A DNA stretch of 10,949 bases from Syntrophales bacterium (GCA_030655735.1 JAUSPK010000052.1:1-10949), one strand, 5' to 3'; counted from the stretch's first letter, positions 1-7,139 are shown. Notes: generated from the letters alone by a model not told the origin. Made by a program: numbers and translations.

Positions 1-518
1 TTGAGTATAAAGGGGTCCTTCTCTTTCAGGCGGGTCATGATCTCTTCACGACCAAAAAGTGAGGGATTCACTTCTCTCCCGAGGACATCCTCCGTCCCCG
101 TAATAAGCCGTAACAGGTCTTCAAGGGGAATCTCGCCGATAACCATTACATCGATATCACTTTTTGCCGTATCCTTTCCTGAGGCGACCGACCCATAAAT
201 AAATGCGAACTCTATCTGTGCCGACTGTGACAGCGCCTCTTTGAGAAGAGCGGCGGCCCCTCTCGTTTTCAGAAAGATAGACTTCAACTCCCCGAACAAC
301 AGGAATTCCCTGTTCAGGGTAAAATATTTCAGATTGCCCTCTTTTCTGCTGTTTAAAAGCCCGATATTTTCCAGATTGCGAAGTTCGCGACTGATATTTC
401 TATAATCCTCACCCGTCATTTTTTCGATTTCCCTGACATAAAAATCCCTGTCAGGATCGGAAAAAAACGTACTGAGCACTTCGATTCTAATCTTTGATTT
501 AAATAAATTCGTCAGCAT
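1..518 (-). CDS. Winged-helix plus minimal nucleotidyltransferase (MNT) protein, partial
   Basis: This frame starts at ATG 518 and stays open to the left edge for 172 codons, so the C-terminus lies outside the window. I translated it by hand. Residues 1-75 look like an ArsR/MarR-type winged helix (FYVREIEKMTG, then NISRELRNLENIGLL, then a basic wing and KYFTLN). Residues 105-128 carry the nucleotidyltransferase signature: YGS at 108-110, then SDIDVMV with the metal-binding pair D121 and D123. The start follows a GAGG about seven bases upstream. In known MNT/HEPN toxin-antitoxin pairs the MNT protein AMPylates its HEPN partner. Here the MNT is fused to a DNA-binding domain, so it may be a self-regulating antitoxin whose partner lies left of the window; this is inferred. 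Its AT-rich composition differs from the genes to its right. A stand-alone regulator with an inactive MNT fold is the alternative. Confidence 0.82.
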   Translation of the reverse strand, partial: MLTNLFKSKIRIEVLSTFFSDPDRDFYVREIEKMTGEDYRNISRELRNLENIGLLNSRKEGNLKYFTLNREFLLFGELKSIFLKTRGAAALLKEALSQSAQIEFAFIYGSVASGKDTAKSDIDVMVIGEIPLEDLLRLITGTEDVLGREVNPSLFGREEIMTRLKEKDPFIL

Positions 519-527
519 ACGGGCCTC

Positions 528-568
528 ATTGATGTAAATAATACATCAATCGATGTAAAAAATACATC
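528..568. promoter_or_regulatory. Tandem palindromic operator upstream of the wHTH-MNT gene
   Basis: Two near-identical palindromes lie back to back. The first (528-550) has perfect 9-base arms, ATTGATGTA and TACATCAAT, around AATAA. The second (552-568) has arms GATGTA and TACATC around AAAAA. The 17-base cores (531-547 and 552-568) differ at one base, and their centres are 21 bp apart, two helical turns. They end 10 bp upstream of the MNT start codon, and a TATTAT (-10-like, minus strand, 538-543) falls inside the first. This is the layout expected for cooperative binding of a dimeric winged-helix repressor, most simply the adjacent gene product. No good -35 was found. Confidence 0.7.
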
Positions 569-621
569 TTTTTTTGCATCCCGATATCTCTTTCCACACC
601 ATTTCCCAGAGCGGGCTGTTT

Positions 622-726
622 CTATTTCCTTTTCACCTTCCGGGCCCTGTCTCTCTGGAGCTTCTTCTTTTCTCTCAGCAGTCGGGATACGTCCTTCTGC
701 CTCCGTGTGATTCTTTCTTTCGCCAT
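622..726 (-). CDS. Possible 34-residue highly basic mini-protein
   Basis: A small minus-strand frame begins 16 bases after the stop of the serine hydrolase gene and ends at TAG 622-624. The product, MAKERITRRQKDVSRLLR followed by a Lys/Arg-rich tail ending RARKVKRK, is almost half Arg/Lys and would form one charged helix, as in nucleic-acid-binding peptides. The frame is also open upstream: a GTG at 735 or an ATG at 774 (overlapping the hydrolase 3' end) would give 37 or 50 residues. The ribosome-binding site is poor for all three (an AGG about 11 bases before ATG 726). Translational coupling to the upstream gene is possible. I do not recognise a family, and it may be a chance ORF. Confidence 0.3.
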   Translation of the reverse strand: MAKERITRRQKDVSRLLREKKKLQRDRARKVKRK

Positions 727-742
727 ATCGATCACTGCCTGG

Positions 743-2173
743 TCACTCCGCCGGCGGGAGGGTCTCCAGGACATCGGTTATAAACCGGTCGGTATCCCAG
801 GTATCGCGGCGCGATGTCGCCCCGAAGCGGATCAGAACTACCTTTCTGGACGGAATTACGATCACCTTCTGCTCCTGAAAGCCCTGGGCCGCGAAGGCGT
901 CGCGCGGCGCGTTCGGCCAGAGACGGTCCGAGGGATTATCCGGCGCGCCTGCATTCAGCCAGAAAAAGGCGCCATATTCCCCCCGCGGCGCCGTGGGCGT
1001 GGGAGTGGTGCTGTAGGTAACCCACCCCTCCGGCAGGATCCGCTCCCCCTTCCACACCCCATCCTGAAGGTAGAGGAGGCCGAAGCGGGCCCAGTCCCGC
1101 GGCGTGGCAATCCCGTAGGACGACCCCACAAAGGTCCCCGACGGGTCGGCCTCCACCAGGGCGCTCGACATCCCGATCTGGTCAAAGAGCTGTCGGCGCA
1201 GGAAGTCGTAGTAGTGATCATACCGCTTCTCCGCCGCCCGGCGGACGATACGGGCCACGATATTCGCGCTTCCGCTGGAATAGCTCCACTTCGTATCCGG
1301 CTCAGCTTCAAGGGTTTTTTCGGCAGCGAAGGCCGCGAAATCGGGGGCTCCATAGAGCATATCCACCGCATCGTAGAGGGGCTCGTACCGCTCCTCGAAG
1401 GCGAGGCCACTGCTCATACGCAGTAGCTGATCCAGCGTAATCGCGCTCCGGGGATCATCCGGCTCCTGCCACTCGGGAACCGGCGCCGGCTTGTGTATAT
1501 CAAGCGCCCCCTCCCTCACCAGGATCCCGACCAGGGCGTTGGTAATGCTCTTGGCCATCGACCAGCCCAGAAGCGGCGTATCGGGACCGAAACCCGGCGC
1601 GTAGCGCTCCGCGATCAGATGGCCGTCATATATGACCACGACGGCGCGGGTCTTCCGGGGATTATCCGGTCCCGGCTCGGCAAAGGCGGCGTCCAGCGCC
1701 CGGTCAAGCGTTTTCCCATCCACCCCCAGAGATGCGGGATCAACCGCCCCGCCGCTCCCCTCCGGCCAGGGAAGATTCGGGTCATGGCTGACAGGGGCAT
1801 ACGCCTGCGCGGCCTGATAAAAGGTCTGTCCGCGCACGGCCTCTTCCTCCGCGCCGACCACCAGCGTACAGCCGCACCCCTCACGGTAAACAGCCTTTGC
1901 CTTCACTCGCCCGAACGCCGACGCCGTCACGGACCGGTCCTCACGATCAACCTTCCACCGAACGACGTGCGCCAATGGATTGACCGGCTTCACGTCCTCC
2001 TCAAAGACAACCTGAGGATCCCGCTGTGAAATGAAGGTGTTGGAACAGAGATACTTGGCCACATACCCTACACCGACGGGCATCGCCCTGTTGAGATACC
2101 ACCCGGCAACAATGATAATACCGACGAGCAGGATACCGAACAAATTCAGACCGACTCTCAGCCGACGCTTCAT
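743..2173 (-). CDS. Membrane-anchored serine hydrolase, beta-lactamase fold (family S12 / class C-like)
   Basis: The 476-residue product has a basic N-terminus and one hydrophobic segment (about residues 9-27), so it is probably anchored in the inner membrane with a periplasmic catalytic domain. The domain starts near residue 145. It shows the S-x-x-K nucleophile motif as SMAK (Ser205, Lys208), a YSS motif at Tyr298 in the place of YxN, and AAQGFQ at 428-433, matching the third (HxG-like) motif. The family includes class C beta-lactamases, DD-peptidases, esterases and 6-aminohexanoate-dimer hydrolase. Substrate cannot be assigned, and an esterase or amide hydrolase role is likelier than antibiotic resistance. 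The ~140-residue N-terminal region has three cysteines (43, 100, 102) and no domain I recognise. A strong AGGGGG precedes the ATG by about eight bases. It lies 37 bp after the nitroreductase gene, consistent with one operon. Confidence 0.9.
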   Translation of the reverse strand: MKRRLRVGLNLFGILLVGIIIVAGWYLNRAMPVGVGYVAKYLCSNTFISQRDPQVVFEEDVKPVNPLAHVVRWKVDREDRSVTASAFGRVKAKAVYREGCGCTLVVGAEEEAVRGQTFYQAAQAYAPVSHDPNLPWPEGSGGAVDPASLGVDGKTLDRALDAAFAEPGPDNPRKTRAVVVIYDGHLIAERYAPGFGPDTPLLGWSMAKSITNALVGILVREGALDIHKPAPVPEWQEPDDPRSAITLDQLLRMSSGLAFEERYEPLYDAVDMLYGAPDFAAFAAEKTLEAEPDTKWSYSSGSANIVARIVRRAAEKRYDHYYDFLRRQLFDQIGMSSALVEADPSGTFVGSSYGIATPRDWARFGLLYLQDGVWKGERILPEGWVTYSTTPTPTAPRGEYGAFFWLNAGAPDNPSDRLWPNAPRDAFAAQGFQEQKVIVIPSRKVVLIRFGATSRRDTWDTDRFITDVLETLPPAE

Positions 2174-2210
2174 AGTGTTTTCCCCCTTATGTCAGAATGT
2201 ATACGATTAT

Positions 2211-2867
2211 TTACCGGAAGAATTGAACCGCTTCCTCAATCGGTTTTCGCGGCGGTGTCCTTGACTCTCCCGCCGGATACCCCACAGGAATGAGGTCCAC
2301 AAAATCCCACTCGGGAGACACATCCAGGAGCTGCTCGATCTCCCCCTTGGCCTGCACTGGTCCGGACATCCACGTGGTCCCCAGCCCGAGGTAATGCAAA
2401 AAAAGACAGAGATAGCTTACGGCCGCGGCCACGCTCTGGAGGCTGGACTTTCCGGTCTCGCGCGAGGATCGGATCTCCCGCGCAACCGGGTCCTTCTCTC
2501 CCCGGGCCTGCAGGATCTGGTCCGCAATGCTCGAATATTTCCCCATCAGGACCACGATGCACACCGGCGCCCCCCGGAAGAAATCGGAGCTTTTGCGCCA
2601 CCGTGCCACGGTCTCTTCAAACTGCTTCGCCTCCGGCCAGGAGGCCATGAGTTCGGTCTTGGCCTTTACCGCGTCCGCCATCTTCCGGATCAGATCCTTG
2701 TCGCTGACGATCAGAAACCTCCAGGGCTGCTGATTCCCCCCGTTGGGCGCCCAGGTGGCCAGTTCCAGGGCCTTCAGCAACAGGTCCTCCGGGACCGGTT
2801 TATCCTCAAACCTGCGGATCGAACGCCGCGTTTTGGTCAATTCGGACAGCTCTTCCCATGCAATCAT
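2211..2867 (-). CDS. Nitroreductase-family FMN oxidoreductase
   Basis: The product is 218 residues from ATG 2867, close to the usual length for the family. Family marks are the FMN-phosphate-binding arginine cluster TRRSIRRFEDKPV (13-25), the ATWAPNGGNQQPWRFLIV stretch (38-54), the helix QSVAAAVSYLCLFLHYLGLGTTW (144-166) and a C-terminal GYPAG (197-201). The fold is a cytoplasmic homodimeric FMN enzyme using NAD(P)H. Natural substrates vary: quinones, flavins, enones, dehalogenation. I chose ATG 2867 because the last AGGAG of the adjoining repeat sits eight bases before it; a GTG at 2876 would add three residues but has no properly spaced Shine-Dalgarno. The gene sits between a GGR-like flavoprotein and a serine hydrolase in the same direction, so a redox step on a shared substrate is plausible but unproved. 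Confidence 0.92.
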   Translation of the reverse strand: MIAWEELSELTKTRRSIRRFEDKPVPEDLLLKALELATWAPNGGNQQPWRFLIVSDKDLIRKMADAVKAKTELMASWPEAKQFEETVARWRKSSDFFRGAPVCIVVLMGKYSSIADQILQARGEKDPVAREIRSSRETGKSSLQSVAAAVSYLCLFLHYLGLGTTWMSGPVQAKGEIEQLLDVSPEWDFVDLIPVGYPAGESRTPPRKPIEEAVQFFR

Positions 2868-2873
2868 ATCACT

Positions 2874-2936
2874 CACTCCTCACTCCTCACTCCTCACTCC
2901 TCACTCCTCACTCCTCACTCCTCACGCCTCACTCCG
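2874..2936. repeat. Heptanucleotide tandem repeat (CACTCCT / AGGAGTG)n at a gene junction
   Basis: Nine consecutive 7-base units: seven perfect CACTCCT copies (2874-2922), then CACGCCT (2923-2929) and CACTCCG (2930-2936). Read on the coding (minus) strand the unit is AGGAGTG, which contains a Shine-Dalgarno core and a stop-prone GTGA. The array starts inside the last codons of the GGR-like gene, whose TGA stop (2929-2931) lies in a repeat unit, and its last copy is the ribosome-binding site of the nitroreductase. Copy-number change would alter the intergenic distance by 7 bp per unit. Confidence 0.95.
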
Positions 2937-4341
2937 CCTTCGCGAAGAGGCCCTCCGCCTTCGTTCTCCAGGCGGTAAACTCGGCAGAATCCCAGGACAC
3001 CGGGTATTTAAGGTAATGCCTGAGAATCTTTGTCCCGATAGTCGTCGCCTTATTGAGCTGCAACAGCAGGCCCGGCCGGGTGATACCCCGCGCAAGGGTC
3101 AACGCCATAGTCTTCAGATCGGGGAGCATAAAGGTCCCATTGATCGAAGCCGTCAGCATCTCACCATTCAGGATATCCTTGCGGAAGAGGAATGAGATAT
3201 CCTCGTGGGACAGGTCCTGCACGATATTTTTGAGCGCGTTCAGCGCCGCGTAATGCGCCCCCCGCCCGGATTCGACAAACCATTTCCAGTTATAGGGCCA
3301 CAGGGCGGCGATATCGTTTCTCCCCTCCTGCGCGGCGCGGGCAACAACCTCCGCCGCGAGTCTGCCTCCCGCCATGGCGCCCCCTGCCCCGCAACCCGTC
3401 ATGGTAATCGTCTGGCTCGCGGCATCACCGATGGCCACGAATCCGCCCGTCACCAGGCTGTATGGAGACCTCCCCACCAGGCACAGACCGCCGCCGCCGC
3501 GTACCACCTCGTCGGAGATTGACGGATGACGTGATATAAACTCCTCTACAATATCCTTCGGATCGGGATTGGACGGATCGGCGCGCACACCGGCGCCCGT
3601 ATCGATCTGATCGTCATTAAGATACTGCACCCACTGGTATCCCGTATGATAACCATACCGGTAATGATCCACGATCGTATCGTCCACGTCTTTACGTCTT
3701 CGTACCGTGCGGTGCACGTTGGCAAACTCCTCTTCCCTGAAGGGGCTTGCCATCCCCGTGGCATCGGGAAGCCTGGTGCGAAGGAGTGCCCCAAAGCCCG
3801 TATCGTCCGCCACCACATCGGCAGGCGCATCGAACACCTCTCCCGATTCAAGGTTCTTTACCTTGATGCCTGTCACCAGGGCGGTTTCCAGGGATGTCCC
3901 TCCCGATTGCAGGAGATCCACCACCTCATGCCCGAACTGTATGCCGGCGCCGGCCTCGCGGGCCTGATCGACGAGGACCTTTCCCAGCTTCCGCCTGTCC
4001 GTCGTGATATAGTGAAACTTGATCATCTTCCTGCAGGAGTAATCGGGGGCCCACACCTCCATATCCGGGTAGGCATGCTGTTCAAATATCTGATCGGCAC
4101 CCTCCTCCGTTCCGGGTACCTTGACCAGGGGACCCCAGTTAACAGTCGATTCCGGTGGAAGATCGAACCCCGCCTCGGCCAGCCCCCTTCTTTCAACCGC
4201 GTCAGACCAGTCATGCCCCATGGTTTCGTACGCGCCCTTCTCGTACACCACCACATCAAAGCCCTTCCGCGCGAGATCACGGGCAAAGATACATCCGCCC
4301 GGACCAGCCCCGGCGACAACAACCTTGAATTTTTTGGTCAT
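2929..4341 (-). CDS. FAD-dependent oxidoreductase of the geranylgeranyl reductase (GGR/FixC-like) superfamily
   Basis: The product is 470 residues from ATG 4341. An N-terminal Rossmann fold opens with KVVVAGAGPGGCIFARDLARKGFDVVVYEK: the dinucleotide-binding GAGPGG is at 11-16 and the ribose-binding Glu at 35. A second FAD-contacting block is the GGFVAIGDAASQTITMTGCGAGGAM stretch (299-323, GD at 305-306). This architecture matches enzymes that reduce isoprenoid double bonds and the FixC group. The frame extends another 26 codons upstream, but a GGAGG eight bases before ATG 4341 fixes the start, and the extension is unlike the family N-terminus. It is divergent from the carboxyltransferase gene and first in a run with the nitroreductase and serine hydrolase. 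The context suggests reduction or oxidation of an unsaturated acyl or prenyl substrate. The substrate is unknown. Confidence 0.88.
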   Translation of the reverse strand: MTKKFKVVVAGAGPGGCIFARDLARKGFDVVVYEKGAYETMGHDWSDAVERRGLAEAGFDLPPESTVNWGPLVKVPGTEEGADQIFEQHAYPDMEVWAPDYSCRKMIKFHYITTDRRKLGKVLVDQAREAGAGIQFGHEVVDLLQSGGTSLETALVTGIKVKNLESGEVFDAPADVVADDTGFGALLRTRLPDATGMASPFREEEFANVHRTVRRRKDVDDTIVDHYRYGYHTGYQWVQYLNDDQIDTGAGVRADPSNPDPKDIVEEFISRHPSISDEVVRGGGGLCLVGRSPYSLVTGGFVAIGDAASQTITMTGCGAGGAMAGGRLAAEVVARAAQEGRNDIAALWPYNWKWFVESGRGAHYAALNALKNIVQDLSHEDISFLFRKDILNGEMLTASINGTFMLPDLKTMALTLARGITRPGLLLQLNKATTIGTKILRHYLKYPVSWDSAEFTAWRTKAEGLFAKAE

Positions 4342-4398
4342 AACGGTGTCCTCCATTTCTGACGGCTTTTCAACCCCCACGTCATACCACCAAAGACC

Positions 4399-4416
4399 AC
4401 TTTTGGCGCCAAACGT
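4399..4416. promoter_or_regulatory. Palindrome in the divergent promoter region, candidate operator
   Basis: TTTGGCGCCAAA (4402-4413) is a perfect 12-bp palindrome. It extends to 18 bp (4399-4416) with one mismatched pair (AC, T, core, C, GT). It lies 38 bp upstream of the -35 of the carboxyltransferase promoter and 58 bp upstream of the GGR-like start codon, a good place for a regulator controlling both directions. A TTGACG on the minus strand (4414-4419) directly abuts it, but I found no convincing matching -10. No regulator gene for it is visible in the window. Confidence 0.45.
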
Positions 4417-4453
4417 CAAGATGCAAAGTCTGTGAATCGGGATACACCTCCCC

Positions 4454-4483
4454 TTGACATTGGGCCCCGTTCAAGACTATAAA
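4454..4483 (+). promoter_or_regulatory. Sigma70-type promoter of the carboxyltransferase gene
   Basis: TTGACA (4454-4459, consensus) and TATAAA (4478-4483, five of six consensus bases) are separated by 18 bp. Transcription would begin near 4490, leaving a leader of about 75 bases before the GTG start at 4564. I see no riboswitch-like structure in that leader. Confidence 0.75.
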
Positions 4484-4563
4484 ACCCCGGTAATAAAGAA
4501 CAAGAAATCCGGCAGATCTCCCACGCCCGATCTATACCGCCGATATGCGAAAGGAAGAGAGAA

Positions 4564-6159
4564 GTGAGCGATAAAAAGAGCATGGATCCGAATGAACTCC
4601 GGCCCGAACTGGTCGAATCGATTGAGCGTCACAAGCTCCTGCAGGACGAGGCACGCCCCGAGGCAGTGGCCAAGCGGCGCAAGCGAGGACAGCGGATGAT
4701 ACGCGAGAACGTCGCGGATCTCCTGGACCCGGATGACTCCATCGAATACGGAGGGCTGGCCTTTGCCGCCCAACGCCGTCGTGTCCCCATAGAGGAACTG
4801 ATCAAGCGGACCCCGGCCGACGGGATGGTGGCTGAGATAGGCTCCGTCAACGGCGATCTCTTTGATCGTTCCCGGACCCGCTGCCTGGTGCTGGGGTACG
4901 ACTTTACCGTCCTGGCCGGTACCCAGGGCTGGTTTAATCACCGAAAGAAGGACCGGATGCTCGAACTCGCCTACAAATGGAGAATACCGACGGTCCTCTT
5001 CGCCGAAGGGGGCGGCGGACGGCCGGGGGATGTTGATACGATGGATGTCATGGTCGCGGGGCTTGATCTGAAATCCTTTTCCCACTACGCCATGCTCAGC
5101 GGGCTCGTCCCCATCGTGGGGATCGTCAGCGGGTACTGCTTCGCCGGCAACGCGGCCCTGGTGGGCTGCAGCGACGTGATCATTGCGACGAAAAGCTCAA
5201 ACCTCGGAATGGCCGGTCCGGCAATGATCGAGGGGGGCGGCCTGGGGGTATTCAAGCCCCAGGAGGTCGGCCCGATGTCAATACAGTCTCCCAACGGCGT
5301 CGTCGATATTCTCGTGGAGGACGATACCGAGGCCGTGCAGGTTGCAAAACAGTATCTGTCCTATTTCCAGGGTGACCTCCCCGAATGGGAGTGCGCGGAC
5401 CAGTCCCTCCTGCGGCAGTGTATACCCGAGAGGCGCCGGCGGGGTTATGACGTCCGGAAGGCCATCGATATCGTCGCCGACACGGGCTCCATCCTTGAAC
5501 TGCGCCGCGGCTTCGGCCCCGGAATCATTACCTCCCTCATCCGGATCGAAGGGAAACCCTTCGGCCTGGTGGCCAACAACTGCCTCCACCTCGGCGGGGC
5601 GATAGACGCGAATGGCGCCGACAAGATGGCCCGTTTTGTCCAGCTGTGCGACGCCTTCGACATCCCCATGATAATACTGATCGACACCCCCGGCTTCATG
5701 GTCGGACCGGAGGCGGAAAAGACGGCCCAGGTGCGTCACTTCTGCCGCATATTCAACAATGCCTGCAACGTGACCATCCCGATATTCAGCGTCGTCCTGC
5801 GCAAGGGCTACGGCCTCGGCGCCATGGCGATGGCCGGCGGCAGTTTCCACAACTCCGCTTTCATCGTCTCCTGGCCGACCGGCGAATTCGGCGGGATGGG
5901 ACTCGAAGGCGCGGTACGACTCGGCTTCAAGAAGGAACTGGACGCGATCGACGACCCCGAGAAACGCGAGGCGAGATTCGAGGAGCTGGTGGCGATGCAC
6001 TACGAGCACGGGAAGGCGATCAACATGGCGGCGGCCCTCGAGATCGACGACGTGATCGACCCCGCCCAGACGCGGACGTGGATCATGCGCGGCCTGCGCT
6101 CAATGCCGGAGCCCGAAAAGAGAAGCGGAAAGAAACGGCCTAATATCGACTGCTGGTAG
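4564..6159 (+). CDS. Acyl-CoA carboxylase, carboxyltransferase (beta) subunit
   Basis: The 531-residue product has the tandem crotonase-fold layout of PccB/MccB-type carboxyltransferases, which move carboxyl groups between biotin and acyl-CoA. In the N-domain, FTVLAGTQGWFNHRKKDRM (114-132) is followed by FAEGGGGRPGD (146-156) and the oxyanion-type GYCFAGNAALVGCSD (190-204). In the C-domain, LVANNCLHLGGAIDANGADKMARF (335-358) is followed by IDTPGFMVGPEAEK (373-386) and RKGYGLGAMAMAGG (413-426). It ends SGKKRPNIDCW. The GTG start has AGGAAG about eight bases upstream; a downstream ATG at 4582 lacks one. No biotin carboxylase or biotin-carrier gene is in the window, so the partner subunits must be elsewhere or the enzyme could act as a decarboxylase. 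The acyl substrate (propionyl-, methylcrotonyl-, geranyl-, glutaconyl-like) cannot be fixed from sequence alone. Codon use is GC-rich like the genes to its left. Confidence 0.95.
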   Translation: MSDKKSMDPNELRPELVESIERHKLLQDEARPEAVAKRRKRGQRMIRENVADLLDPDDSIEYGGLAFAAQRRRVPIEELIKRTPADGMVAEIGSVNGDLFDRSRTRCLVLGYDFTVLAGTQGWFNHRKKDRMLELAYKWRIPTVLFAEGGGGRPGDVDTMDVMVAGLDLKSFSHYAMLSGLVPIVGIVSGYCFAGNAALVGCSDVIIATKSSNLGMAGPAMIEGGGLGVFKPQEVGPMSIQSPNGVVDILVEDDTEAVQVAKQYLSYFQGDLPEWECADQSLLRQCIPERRRRGYDVRKAIDIVADTGSILELRRGFGPGIITSLIRIEGKPFGLVANNCLHLGGAIDANGADKMARFVQLCDAFDIPMIILIDTPGFMVGPEAEKTAQVRHFCRIFNNACNVTIPIFSVVLRKGYGLGAMAMAGGSFHNSAFIVSWPTGEFGGMGLEGAVRLGFKKELDAIDDPEKREARFEELVAMHYEHGKAINMAAALEIDDVIDPAQTRTWIMRGLRSMPEPEKRSGKKRPNIDCW

Positions 6160-6418
6160 AGAGTACCCGTACCCGGTTGTATAAAAAAACAATACCGCAA
6201 TCAATGACCTTCATCGGTAAAATATGTAGTTATAAAGATCACATTTGCATGTTAGATGTACATACCAACTTCAAGCGGCAGTTCCCTATTCCCATCAGTA
6301 CGATCAATGTTCTGACCCCTTGGAAAACCACCTGGATGGACCTGCGGATTCATATTGCATTTCCCTGAATTAAGGAATATAAGACGGCCGAAGTTGATCG
6401 CGTGCATGGTGCCAAATT
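6160..6418. other. Intergenic stretch with no supportable gene
   Basis: Short frames here lack ribosome-binding sites and family features. There is no terminator with a clear GC-rich stem and T-run after the carboxyltransferase stop; an A-run follows at 6183-6189 without a preceding hairpin. Composition turns AT-rich at this point, marking the switch from the metabolic block to the accessory half. It contains TGACCCCTT (6312-6320), also found near 10806-10814. Confidence 0.5.
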
Positions 6419-6787
6419 ATGTTCGCACTCTCAATCATAGGAAAGATAAGGGGTCCCCTCCTGGGGGTCCTGCTTGTCTTTTACATCCTGTACTCCGGAT
6501 CTTTCCCCGCCGATACGCCAAAAGGCGCAACAATCGGGCCTTCAGGCTATACAGCCGATGCCGTCTTCACTGTCGTCAGTCCCTCGGATATTCCCAGCTA
6601 CAAGTTCAAACATGACGTAAGCGCGAATATCTCCTTTGCCGGTTCCCCTTGTTTTTTCAAAGCAACCCGTCCATCACGGGACGAATCGTCACGCCGTTTC
6701 ACCCTGCAGTCCGTTTGTACCTTCACATCCAGAGCGCCTCCCGATACGAAACCAATCCTTCAGGCCTATAGTCTATATTGCTGTTAA
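6419..6787 (+). CDS. Hypothetical secreted protein, possibly degraded
   Basis: This 122-residue frame starts with what resembles a signal peptide: basic residues (GKIRGP), a hydrophobic run LLGVLLVFYILYSGS (about 14-28), then FPADTPKG, which could follow a cleavage site. The next ~45 residues (YTADAVFTVVSPSDIPSYKFKH and on) look like plausible beta-rich secreted protein. After about residue 75 the sequence becomes Ser/Arg/Pro-rich and ends with two cysteines, as out-of-frame sequence often does, so a frameshift near 6640 is possible. There is no convincing ribosome-binding site. I do not recognise a family. Confidence 0.3.
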   Translation: MFALSIIGKIRGPLLGVLLVFYILYSGSFPADTPKGATIGPSGYTADAVFTVVSPSDIPSYKFKHDVSANISFAGSPCFFKATRPSRDESSRRFTLQSVCTFTSRAPPDTKPILQAYSLYCC

Positions 6788-6854
6788 TCATCTTATGCAG
6801 GGGAGTGGATTCCAAAATCAATCGGATCGAATCCCCGTTTATGTGAGGGACGCC

Positions 6855-7013
6855 ATGGGTTTAATAGAAGCAAGCTTGGGTGAGCTTGTTACACTCGTTG
6901 TCATTGCCGTCGTCATTGCGGCGGTCACGATCGCAGCGAGCCGGAAGAGCCCGAAAACGGGCGGCACCGATACCGCTGAAGACACCAAGGAAGGGCCGTT
7001 TGATACACGGTAG
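6855..7013 (+). CDS. Small single-span membrane protein (52 residues)
   Basis: ATG 6855 is preceded by GAGGGA at good spacing. The protein has a short N-terminus (MGLIEASLGELV), one strong transmembrane helix TLVVIAVVIAAVTIAAS (about 13-29), and then a charged cytoplasmic-style tail rich in Lys, Asp, Glu and Thr ending PFDTR. A longer frame reaches back to 6636, but only the part from 6855 has protein-like features and a ribosome-binding site. I recognise no family; short single-span proteins of this kind are often regulatory or structural partners of transporters or envelope complexes. The exchanger gene lies about 195 bp downstream, with a stem-loop in between, so they are probably not one transcript. 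Confidence 0.5.
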   Translation: MGLIEASLGELVTLVVIAVVIAAVTIAASRKSPKTGGTDTAEDTKEGPFDTR

Positions 7014-7028
7014 GCATATACCCCGCAT

Positions 7029-7059
7029 CTCCCCTGCCTTGTCATTAGAGACAGGGGAG
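7029..7059 (+). terminator. Stem-loop after the small membrane protein gene
   Basis: CTCCCCTG (7029-7036) and CAGGGGAG (7052-7059) form a perfect 8-bp GC-rich stem with a 15-base loop, 15 bases after the stop codon. There is no T-run after it, so it is at best a weak intrinsic terminator or a 3'-end stabiliser. Confidence 0.35.
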
Positions 7060-7139
7060 CCGCGGGCCTGTCCTCCCGCCGCAGTTGCGCCGGAAAAGAG
7101 CAGTGGAACAAGATCTGTCGTCCTGCTATCATGAATCCG

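Noticed and set aside
707..1426. 239-codon plus-strand ORF
   Set aside because: It is antisense to the serine hydrolase gene; composition is Arg/Gly/Pro-rich shadow coding with no family features.
3646..4362. 238-codon plus-strand ORF
   Set aside because: Antisense shadow of the GGR-like flavoprotein, whose motifs are unambiguous on the other strand.
4342..4419. 26-codon N-terminal extension of the GGR-like protein
   Set aside because: The Shine-Dalgarno GGAGG at eight-base spacing supports ATG 4341, and the extension would run through the palindrome in the control region.
4477..5085. 202-codon minus-strand ORF under the carboxyltransferase gene
   Set aside because: Antisense to conserved carboxyltransferase motifs and to its promoter; no family features.
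5278..6009. 243-codon minus-strand ORF
   Set aside because: Long only because of GC-rich codon bias on the opposite strand of the carboxyltransferase.
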